In this document: piece by piece, positions 6,914 to 14,237 of the stretch
Position numbering within the stretch: the stretch's first letter is position 1
Layout: every line of letters starts with the position of its first letter
Origin: an uncultured Collinsella sp.
Lineage (GTDB): Bacteria > Actinomycetota > Coriobacteriia > Coriobacteriales > Coriobacteriaceae
Direction: 5' to 3'
NCBI GenBank assembly: GCA_900551605.1
Contig: URWS01000006.1
Coordinates: forward strand, 1 to 14,237
Length of the DNA stretch: 14,237 nucleotides
Translations under genes and position numbers: made by a program
Notes under the pieces: generated by a model
Databases searched by the model: none
Seen by the model: only the letters and a program-made list of their open reading frames with translations
Told to the model about the DNA's origin: nothing

Positions 6914-8284
6914 CTACGCCACGCCGTCGCGGGCGAGTTCCTCGGCCAGTGCCTCGGCAGGCATGGCCATAATGGCATCGAGCTCGGCGTCAACCTCGGG
7001 GATGCGCTTCACCTTTAGCTTGCGCGCCAGGTTGCCGCGACACATCACGTGCATCGGCTCACGCAGGGCCGACAGGTCATCCAGAGGATTCTCGCGCGTC
7101 ACCAAAATGTCGGCCGCCTTGCCGCACTCGATCGTGCCGGTCTCGTTGCCCAGGCCCAGCAGCTCGGCATTGATCTGCGTGGCCGTGTGCAGCGCAAAGG
7201 CATTGCTCACGCCGACGTACTTGGCAAAGTACGCCACCTCGCGCCACATGTCGTACTGCGTCACAAACGGGCAGCTCGAGTCCGTGCCCAGGCCCACCTT
7301 AACGCCGGCATCCAGGGCAGCGCGAGCACTTTCGATAATGCCCGAGCACACGATGTCGCCGTTCTTCTTTTGCGTATCGGTCGAATGGGTCTTCTCCGGA
7401 TCGAGCAGTACAAACGGCAACGCCGGACTGATCGTGCAGGTCACGCTCGGTGCGCGCCCCTCGAGCTGCGTACCCGCGGCGCCGCGATACAGGTCCAAGA
7501 TCTCGGGCGTCATCGGAGCGCCATGCTCGATCGTGTCGACACCGGCCTGAAGCGCGGCCTTTACGCCCTCAGTGCTCTCGACATGGGCCATAACCGGAAG
7601 GCCAACCTCGTGTGCCGCCTTACACGCCGCCGCAGCGACATCAACCGGCATGCGCAGCACGCCTGGCTCGCCCACCTCGGTCGCATCGAACACGCCGCCC
7701 GTCACGAACAACTTGATGCCGTCGGCACCGCGTGCATACAGGTCGCGCACCTGCTCGACCGCCTCGGCGGGAGTATTGGCCACCTGCGCGAACAGACCCG
7801 CGCCGTGGCCGCCCGGCACCGTAACGCCCGTGCCCGGCGCCACCAGGCGCGGTCCCTGGTACTTACCGGCGTCGATGGCGTTGCGCACGGCAATATCGGC
7901 AAACAGCGGGTCGCCCGCGCCGCGCACCGTGGTCACGCCACTTGCCAGCTGTTGCTGGGCGCTGCCTTTGAGGATATGGCGGACGATGGCGCGGCCCACG
8001 GGATTATCGAGCTTTTTCATGAGCGATCCTGCATCGCCTGCCGAGACCGGCTTGCCCGAGCCGCACAGATGCACGTGCATATTGATGAGGCCCGGCATGA
8101 GGTACGCACCGGCCAGGTCGATGACCTCGGCACCCGCAGGCGCCTGCGCCACGGCACTCGGGCCGATCCACGTAATGACGCCGCGCTCAACTGCCACAGC
8201 CATATCGGGCTGCGGCTCCATATGCTCCGAACCATCCAGAACGGTCGCATTGATAAACAACGTGGGACGATCGGCAGACGCCAT
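6914..8284 (-). CDS. Metal-dependent amidohydrolase (imidazolonepropionase/Xaa-Pro dipeptidase-like)
   Basis: This is a probable cytoplasmic hydrolase of the amidohydrolase superfamily, 456 residues. An N-terminal beta-sandwich strand (about 8-60) leads into the TIM barrel at PGLINMHVHLCG, with metal ligands H70 and H72. K191 in GADGIKLF is the likely carboxylated bridging lysine. H234 (MAHVES), H254 (TIEHGAP) and D335 (GLGTDSS) complete a binuclear metal site. The C-terminal strands return to the beta sandwich (GKAADILV). Relatives include cyclic-imide and peptide hydrolases such as Xaa-Arg/Xaa-Pro dipeptidases; the true substrate cannot be read from the sequence. I chose ATG 8284 because GGGGGAGGAG sits 6 bases upstream. 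The frame stays open to 8317, but that start would lie inside the operator-like palindrome. No transporter or pathway partner is adjacent. Confidence 0.88.
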   Translation of the reverse strand: MASADRPTLFINATVLDGSEHMEPQPDMAVAVERGVITWIGPSAVAQAPAGAEVIDLAGAYLMPGLINMHVHLCGSGKPVSAGDAGSLMKKLDNPVGRAIVRHILKGSAQQQLASGVTTVRGAGDPLFADIAVRNAIDAGKYQGPRLVAPGTGVTVPGGHGAGLFAQVANTPAEAVEQVRDLYARGADGIKLFVTGGVFDATEVGEPGVLRMPVDVAAAACKAAHEVGLPVMAHVESTEGVKAALQAGVDTIEHGAPMTPEILDLYRGAAGTQLEGRAPSVTCTISPALPFVLLDPEKTHSTDTQKKNGDIVCSGIIESARAALDAGVKVGLGTDSSCPFVTQYDMWREVAYFAKYVGVSNAFALHTATQINAELLGLGNETGTIECGKAADILVTRENPLDDLSALREPMHVMCRGNLARKLKVKRIPEVDAELDAIMAMPAEALAEELARDGVA

Positions 8285-8309
8285 ATCGGACTCCTCCCCC
8301 TCAATTAAC

Positions 8310-8329
8310 ATGAACATTTGTTCATTATC
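8310..8329 (-). promoter_or_regulatory. Operator-like palindrome overlapping a -10 element, upstream of the amidohydrolase
   Basis: ATGAACA (8310-8316) and TGTTCAT (8319-8325) are exact inverted 7-mers separated by TT, the form of many TetR-type operators. On the minus strand GATAAT (8329-8324) overlaps it and is a fair -10 hexamer about 40 bases before the start codon. No convincing -35 is visible. No regulator gene is adjacent. Confidence 0.5.
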
Positions 8330-8385
8330 GCCTAGTCCAGTAGGGCTGCTGCAGACATATCGGCTAACGGAGAAAGGAGGGGAAT

Positions 8386-8451
8386 ATGAGGGAGGACGGG
8401 AGTCGATGCAGCCCTTCCCCAGCGGTGCCTACAAAACATCTCAATCTGTAA
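8386..8451 (+). CDS. Possible 21-residue peptide or remnant of a lost divergent gene
   Basis: ATG 8386 is preceded by AGAAAGGAGG (8371-8380), one of the best ribosome-binding sites in the window, at about 5-7 bases spacing. Translation gives MREDGSRCSPSPAVPTKHLN and one more Leu, ending at TAA 8449-8451. That TAA is part of the first left arm of palindromic array 2 (ATCTGTAAC). It is divergent from the amidohydrolase, across the operator-like palindrome. It could be the stump of a divergent regulator gene cut by arrival of the array, a leader peptide, or a chance ORF behind a purine-rich run. I do not recognise the peptide. Confidence 0.35.
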   Translation: MREDGSRCSPSPAVPTKHLNL

Positions 8452-8655
8452 CAGGAGAACCGTCTTTGAGCCTCCAGATGTTACAGAACAGGATCTTTCG
8501 GTCGCATACCCACCCTTTATCTCAATCTGTAACAGATAGACCGGTTTTCAGCAGCTAGATGTTACAGATTGAGACATTCGGTCGAGGCCGCACTTGTTCA
8601 TCTCAATCTGTAACAATTACGGGCCCAAACAGCCCCAAGATGTTACAGACCGAGA
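8439..8655. repeat. Palindromic repeat array 2 (three units)
   Basis: Left arms (TCTCAATCTGTAAC) start at 8439, 8520 and 8601. Inverted arms start at 8480 (degenerate, GTTACAGAACAGGA), 8561 (perfect) and 8642 (GTTACAGACCGAGA). All pairs are offset by 41 bp and both periods are 81 bp. The 27-nt segments between arms resemble, in order, those of array 3. The array ends 10 bases before the stop codon of the nuclease-like gene. Confidence 0.93.
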
Positions 8656-8664
8656 CAAACCCTC

Positions 8665-9735
8665 TCAGCGCCCGTACCACTGACGTCTCCATTCCACAGC
8701 CAGATCAGCCCGCTGCGGAATACCCGCCAGCCTCATCTTCTCGACCAGCTTCCCCGGATTCTTGAGCTCGTTAAACGTAAACCGAAGCACCTTATGCCCG
8801 AGCATTGTCAGATGAGATTCCCGCTGACGCTCCGCCACAAACGGATCGATCGGCTCCCGGCCCTCGCCGGTCTGCAGCGTATACTTTCCCTTTCCGTCGA
8901 GCTCGCCGATCACGCACGTTCCATCCTCGAGCTTCCAGAAATAGTCGACGCGAAACACACGAGTCGGATCGAGCGGATCATGAAACTCCACCTGCAACTG
9001 CGGCACCGGAAAGCCGTACGCGATGAAGAACGCCCGGAAGCGCGACTCGCCGCCGTTTTCGGACAGTCCGTCCGCATGCGATGCAATCACCTGCGCCCTG
9101 CGATACCCACGCCGACCTTCGCAATCGGCGCGAAGCCGCTCACACAGTTCATCGCGCGACGAACCCTTCGCCCGCAAGGCAGAATCGGCAATTGCCAACC
9201 CATAGGAAAACGGCGCACGCAACAGGCAATCCTCCACCGTGCGCCAAAACGGCGTCACCCGCACACTGTCGACGCGCTCAAGTGCATCCGCCGTCTGCGG
9301 ACGCAGCAACCTGCACCCACTGCTCAACGCCGCAGAGCAGCCCGTCTTAACAAGAAAACGCGGGCCGAGCAAATCATTGGGCACCTCCAGCCCCCACAGA
9401 AGTGCCGCGTCGTATCCCCAAAACGCCCAATCGGGATGAAACTTCGCAAGCCCCTTGATGGTCCGCAGCGCCCGCTCCGACGGCGTCAACAAATCCCAAT
9501 CATGTTGGAAGCAGAACAGGTACGGCTCGGGCTCCGCGATATCATCGGTCCCCACATGGCGCCTCAGCCACATGAGCTCGGCATTGTCGTGAGTTGCAAG
9601 CAGCGTACCTTGCTCCCCTGCCTCCGTGAGCCGCGCGAGCATCCTGTTTCGTGCCAATGTGTTACGAGTCGCATGTTTATGCTTGCAGACGGTACCGGAC
9701 ACCTTCATCACCACCACATCAGACAAACGAACCAT
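8665..9735 (-). CDS. AbiEi-like protein with C-terminal PD-(D/E)XK (DUF559/Vsr-like) nuclease domain
   Basis: The 356-residue product has two parts. The N-terminal half (about 15-190) looks like AbiEi-type winged-helix/regulator proteins, with an SPRERAL-like stretch LTPSERALRTIKGLA and a following HPDWAFWGYDAALLWGL. The C-terminal part holds a likely nuclease core: E230 (GGESRFR), D264 (RVDYFW), then E278-L-D280-G-K282, and a late RQRESHLTMLGHKVLRFTF helix-strand, as in DUF559/Vsr-like endonucleases. Many actinobacteria carry such proteins and they are often annotated as AbiEi-family antitoxins; no toxin (AbiEii nucleotidyltransferase) gene lies next to it. The start is uncertain: ATG 9735 and ATG 9708 both lack a good ribosome-binding site. 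An upstream ATG at 9789 would extend the protein into the repeat array. Arrays 2 and 3 lie 10 and 27 bases from its two ends. The function and the link to the arrays are inference. Confidence 0.8.
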   Translation of the reverse strand: MVRLSDVVVMKVSGTVCKHKHATRNTLARNRMLARLTEAGEQGTLLATHDNAELMWLRRHVGTDDIAEPEPYLFCFQHDWDLLTPSERALRTIKGLAKFHPDWAFWGYDAALLWGLEVPNDLLGPRFLVKTGCSAALSSGCRLLRPQTADALERVDSVRVTPFWRTVEDCLLRAPFSYGLAIADSALRAKGSSRDELCERLRADCEGRRGYRRAQVIASHADGLSENGGESRFRAFFIAYGFPVPQLQVEFHDPLDPTRVFRVDYFWKLEDGTCVIGELDGKGKYTLQTGEGREPIDPFVAERQRESHLTMLGHKVLRFTFNELKNPGKLVEKMRLAGIPQRADLAVEWRRQWYGR

Positions 9736-9762
9736 TGTCTCTGTTGCCCGCCGCGCCAAACA

Positions 9763-10058
9763 TCTCAATCTGTAACAGGAAGACGGCATTTGAGCTTCCA
9801 GATGTTACAGAACGAGATCTTTCTGCAGCGGTCGAACCCTTTGTCTCGATCTGTAACAGGTAGACCGGTTTTTAGCAGCTAGATGTTACAGATTGAGATA
9901 ATTCATCGGTGGCCAACCTTCAGTCTCGATCTGTAACAGTTACGGACCAGAATTACCTCCAGTTGTTACAGATCGAGACATTCGGACAGCCCGCGCCAGT
10001 TCATCTCAATCTGTAACAGGTAGACCGCGTTTTGACAGCCAGTTGTTACAGATCAAGA
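9763..10058. repeat. Palindromic repeat array 3 (four units)
   Basis: Left arms (TCTCRATCTGTAAC) start at 9763, 9844, 9924 and 10004. Inverted arms start at 9804, 9885, 9965 and 10045. All four offsets are 41 bp and the periods are 80-81 bp. Units 1-3 are collinear with units 1-3 of array 2; for example TAGACCGGTTTT...AGCAGCTAGAT is shared by both second units. Together with array 2 it makes a direct repeat around the nuclease-like gene. It ends 22 bases before the stop codon of the next gene. Confidence 0.93.
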
Positions 10059-10080
10059 CAAGCCGGCATCGGCCCCGCCC

Positions 10081-10788
10081 CTACTCCCATTCCTGCTCGT
10101 AGATATTGAGCGACTTCACGTACCGTCCCTGGGCTCCCATGATGTCGCGGACCAGGCGCAAAAAGAAGCTGATGCACGAGGTGTCAAAACCGTCCTGCAG
10201 GTCCTCGGGATGCACCGCGCCCGGCCCATCGACCGCCGTGTCGCTCAGGCGCGCAATGTCGTAGAGGTAGAGCTGTCCCGCTGTCAGCCAAACATCGTCG
10301 ACACACGCGAGGCGCACCGCAATCGCTCCGTCGCTCCAATGCTCCTTTTGCACGATATGCGGGTCGTAGACATCAAAGCGACAGTCGGTGCGCGTGTCCT
10401 TCAGCGCGACCATACCAGTCGCAGAATCCTTGTCCAAAATGCCAAAGCGCGAGAAATACTGCGTGTCGCGTACCTGCTCGAGCCGCTTGAGCGAGGCAGG
10501 CGAAAGCGATGTCGGCGGCTCTTCAACATACAGCTCGAGCAGCGTCTTGCCATGGCGATAGGGGCGCTCAAACAGCAGCCAATCGGTAAACGCCATGTTG
10601 TAGGCCATGATTTCGTTTTGAGAAGGTTCCTCGCAATAGCTGAGCCACGGATCGACGATAATCTCGAACTGCTCGCGCGCCGGCTCCAGGAATTGAAACT
10701 TCCGCAGCATCCAAAAGTGAGCCATGTCGGCAATATCGTTGCCGACGGCTTCGGCCAGCTGCGCTCGGTCAAAAACTTGGTCAGTCAT
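10081..10788 (-). CDS. Conserved hypothetical protein, 235 residues
   Basis: I do not recognise this protein with confidence. It is acidic and soluble, with no signal peptide or membrane helix. It begins with a helical region (about 1-60) containing DPWLSYCEE, then FTDWLLFERPYRHGKTLLELY (about 67-87), a helix with a run of Leu/Arg, and a beta-rich part with phrases such as MVALKDTRTDCRFDVYDP. This order resembles the region found in some SEC-C/YecA-type proteins (a WF-hydrophobic segment, a helix, then a strand pair ending in VxD), but no SEC-C zinc motif is present. The start is well supported: GAGGAGG is placed 6-7 bases before ATG 10788. Array 3 lies just downstream, and the gltBD terminator lies upstream on the same strand, so it is probably transcribed alone. 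Confidence 0.8.
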   Translation of the reverse strand: MTDQVFDRAQLAEAVGNDIADMAHFWMLRKFQFLEPAREQFEIIVDPWLSYCEEPSQNEIMAYNMAFTDWLLFERPYRHGKTLLELYVEEPPTSLSPASLKRLEQVRDTQYFSRFGILDKDSATGMVALKDTRTDCRFDVYDPHIVQKEHWSDGAIAVRLACVDDVWLTAGQLYLYDIARLSDTAVDGPGAVHPEDLQDGFDTSCISFFLRLVRDIMGAQGRYVKSLNIYEQEWE

Positions 10789-11107
10789 GGCATCCTCCTC
10801 AAACTGATGGACCTCAATTTGAGCTTACGAGGAGGGCGAGCAACCGAGGCAAGCGCGGGCAAAATAGGTCTTCGACTGCAAACCAGATGCCAACCAAACA
10901 CTTGACGGGACACTTGACCGAATGAGCGCACCGCAAAGAAACCGCAGGTAGACATAGACGTCTAACCCGCCCTTTTGAGCCAGATGCCCGCAGTCACCAC
11001 AGAAAGAGCAGAGTGGCACAATCGCAAACGTCGACGAATGAACACTTGCACGTCGACAAATGACAAAGTCGCCTGCGAACTCGCAAGGAGTGTCCCAAAC
11101 TGCCGGC
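10789..11107. other. Intergenic region with short direct repeats, no gene seen
   Basis: No credible gene is present on either strand, and no tRNA-like fold was noticed. Two direct repeats stand out. ACACTTGAC occurs at 10898-10906 and 10910-10918. ACGTCGACGAATGAACA (11028-11044) recurs as ACGTCGACAAATGACA (11050-11065), 22 bp apart and so on one face of the helix. Either pair could be a regulator site for the gene starting at 10788. I see no convincing -35/-10 pair. Confidence 0.5.
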
Positions 11108-11151
11108 AAAAAAGGAACGTCCCCAGCTGCCGGCACTAGGGGACGTTCCTT
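11108..11151 (-). terminator. Terminator of the gltB-gltD operon
   Basis: AAGGAACGTCCCC (11112-11124) and GGGGACGTTCCTT (11139-11151) form a 13-bp perfect stem with a 14-nt loop. Read on the minus strand, the stem runs into a six-T tract (11113 to 11108), as for a Rho-independent terminator about 50 bases after the gltD stop. The octamer TGCCGGCA occurs in the loop (11128-11135) and again just after the T-tract (11101-11108). The same GGGGAC words recur at 6154-6234, so this may be a repeat that was co-opted as a terminator. Confidence 0.85.
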
Positions 11152-11203
11152 ATGTGCCAGCCGCTGGGGACAGCCCTTGACGATTTAGTTGTGAACAGCC
11201 GCT

Positions 11204-12685
<1,482 letters not shown>

Positions 12686-12690
12686 GGCAC

Positions 12691-14189
12691 TTACGCCTCC
12701 TTCTTGGTCGAAGCAACAGAGCTGGCAGCCACGGACGCAGCACCCGCAGCACCGCCCGCCACATCAAAGCGAGCGACATCGGCGGCGTCGGCGCGACCGG
12801 TCACAATGTCAAACGCCAACTCCTCTGCCTGCGCATGCGTCTTGCCGGCAGCCTCGCCCGCGGCGACAATCGCCAGCACGCGCTCGTACTCGGTCGGAAT
12901 GACCTTCACAAAGTGCTTGCTCATCGACTCAAAGCTGTAGAGCAGCTTAATACCGCGCGGGCTCTGCGTCGCGTCCACGTGCTCCTGGATGAGCTCGCGA
13001 ATCTGCGCCAGCTCGCCGGCCGTCGGGGCCTTGAGCTCCACGCTCTCGTGGTTCACACGGGCATCAAGCGTGCCGTACTGATCGAAGACATAAGCCACGC
13101 CACCAGTCATACCGGCGGCGAAGTTTTGTCCAACCTCGCCCAGGATGAGCGCCAGACCGCCCGTCATGTACTCGCAGCCATGGTTGCCGCAGCCCTCGAC
13201 CACCACGGTGGCACCGGAGTTGCGTACGCCAAAGCGCTGGCCTGCCAGGCCGTTAATGAAGCCGCGGCCGCTCGTGGCGCCAAAGAACGCAACGTTGCCC
13301 ACGATGATGTTCTCATCGAACTTGTAGGTCGCATGCGGGTTGGGGCGCACCGACACCTCGCCGCCCGAAAGGCCCTTGCCAAAGTAGTCGTTGGCGTCGC
13401 CACACACGTTGAGCGTAATGCCGCGCGGCAGGAAGGCACCAAAGCTCTGACCGGCCGAACCATCGCAATCGATGGTGATGGAGCCGGCGGGCAGGCCCTC
13501 GGGATGCGCCTTGGTCACCGCGTTGCCCAAAATGGTGCCCACGCAGCGGTTGACGTTGGCGATATCGGCGCGGAAGCGAATCGGACGCAGGTGCGCACGG
13601 GCATCGGCCGTATAGGGCACAAACAGCGTGGAGTCGAGCGTCTTGTCGAGCTCGCTGTCCGCAGCCATCTGCGGCAGGAAATGGCGACCGTCGGCACCCG
13701 GGATATGGGCACCAAACTCACAGGTCGCGCTCGCCAGCACGGGCGACAGATCAAGCAGGTTAGCCTTGCGGTTGCCCGGGACCTCAATCTGGCGCAAGCA
13801 CTCGGGATGGCCGACCATCTCGTCGACGGTGCGGAAGCCCAGGCTCGCCATGACCTCGCGCAGCTGCTCGGCAACAAAGAGCATAAAGTGCTCGACGTGC
13901 TCTGGCTTGCCGCGGAAGCCGCGACGCAGGCGGCAGTTTTGCGTAGCGATGCCGGCCGGGCAGGTATCCTGCTGGCAGTCGCGCTGCATGAGGCAGCCCA
14001 TGGAGATGAGCGGCATGGTCGCAAAGCCAAACTCCTCGGCGCCCAACAGGCAGGCGACAGCGACGTCGGTGCCGTCCATGAGCTTGCCGTCGGCCTCGAG
14101 CACTACGCGCGAGCGCAGGCCGTTTTGCAGCAGCGTCTGCTGGGCCTCGGCAAGGCCAAGCTCCAGCGGCAGACCCGCGTGCCAGATAG
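12691..14189 (-). CDS. gltB: Glutamate synthase large subunit GltB, C-terminal part (5' end cut by adapter)
   Basis: This is the 3' third of gltB, 498 residues in frame from the contig edge to TAA 12691-12693; full-length GltB has about 1500 residues. The first visible residues, IWHAGLPLELGLAEAQQTLL, fit the FMN/synthase domain and show that the frame stays open into the adapter. The 3Fe-4S cluster cysteines are C65-x5-C71-x4-C76 (GCLMQRDCQQDTC) in fragment numbering, followed by CPAGIATQ. After a linker comes the Gly-rich beta-helix domain (about 230-420) with its repeated G-x-G-x-x motifs and the stretch GNHGCEYMTGG. The C-terminal tail is Ala-rich and probably disordered, ending in STKKEA. 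It overlaps the gltD ribosome-binding site and is co-transcribed with gltD. The glutaminase and most of the synthase domain lie outside the window. Confidence 0.96.
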
Positions 14190-14237
14190 CTGTCTCTTAT
14201 ACACATCTCCGAGCCCACGAGACTAAGGCGAATCTCG
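14190..14237. other. Nextera adapter with i7 index at right end
   Basis: CTGTCTCTTATACACATCT (14190-14208) is the mosaic end in the read-through direction. It is followed by CCGAGCCCACGAGAC (14209-14223) from the read-2 adapter, TAAGGCGA (14224-14231), which matches Nextera index N701, and ATCTCG (14232-14237), the start of P7. None of it is genomic; gltB ends artificially at 14189. Confidence 0.98.

Noticed and set aside
8285..8317. Upstream start for the amidohydrolase
   Set aside because: The added residues would be encoded by the ribosome-binding site and the operator-like palindrome. ATG 8284 has ideal Shine-Dalgarno spacing.
8665..9735. Complete AbiE toxin-antitoxin system
   Set aside because: No AbiEii-type nucleotidyltransferase lies beside the gene; the neighbours are repeat arrays and an unrelated hypothetical gene.
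9736..9789. Upstream start for the nuclease-like gene
   Set aside because: The extension would be encoded partly by the first left arm of array 3 and has no ribosome-binding site.
2582..10058. CRISPR arrays
   Set aside because: The repeats alternate orientation, the segments between arms share a consensus instead of being unique, and there are no cas genes.
10825..11136. 103-residue ORF on the minus strand
   Set aside because: It begins inside the gltBD terminator, has no ribosome-binding site and has low-complexity Ser/Cys-rich composition. Probably chance.

Overview
The window is a GC-rich bacterial contig whose gene content fits a gut actinobacterium of the class Coriobacteriia, most likely Collinsella or a close relative. 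The reasons are strong GC bias at third codon positions, an LPXTG surface protein, an actinobacterial-type copA-copZ-csoR cluster, a gltB-gltD pair, and abundant short palindromic intergenic repeats of a kind I associate with Collinsella. The genus is recalled from memory, not searched. Both ends carry Nextera/Tn5 adapter sequence (1-25 and 14190-14237, the latter with an i7 index and the start of P7). These ends are library artefacts and both terminal genes are cut by them.

Layout. 26-2455 (+): an alanine-rich coiled-coil, CAP-domain, LPXTG-anchored surface protein, truncated at its 5' side and carrying one in-frame TAA, followed by a clear terminator. 2582-2924: array 1 of a palindromic repeat. 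2951-6143 (+): a copper-resistance cluster with a CsoR-type operator and promoter, copA, copZ and csoR; a long hairpin lies in each of the two intergenic gaps. 6154-6234: a GGGGACAGG-type repeat. 6290-6763 (+): a small two-helix membrane protein with a zinc ribbon, facing a metal-dependent amidohydrolase (6914-8284, -) across a bidirectional terminator. 8439-10058: arrays 2 and 3 of the palindromic repeat closely bracket a nuclease-like gene (8665-9735, -). 10081-10788 (-): an unrecognised gene. 11204-14189 (-): glutamate synthase, with gltB (3' part) upstream of gltD, ending at a strong terminator.

How the genes work together. CopA exports Cu(I), CopZ carries Cu(I) in the cytoplasm, and CsoR should repress the cluster from the operator upstream of copA, giving a closed feedback loop. 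GltB and GltD form the NADPH-dependent glutamate synthase (GOGAT). The other genes have no evident functional link to each other.

The strongest unexplained signal is the palindromic array. A 14-bp arm alternates orientation with a period of 80-83 bp, and the arm-to-arm offset is exactly 41 bp in all 11 complete units at three loci. Arrays 2 and 3 are collinear paralogues that form direct repeats around a gene for an AbiEi-like/PD-(D/E)XK-like protein. This makes the segment a candidate mobile or selfish cassette.
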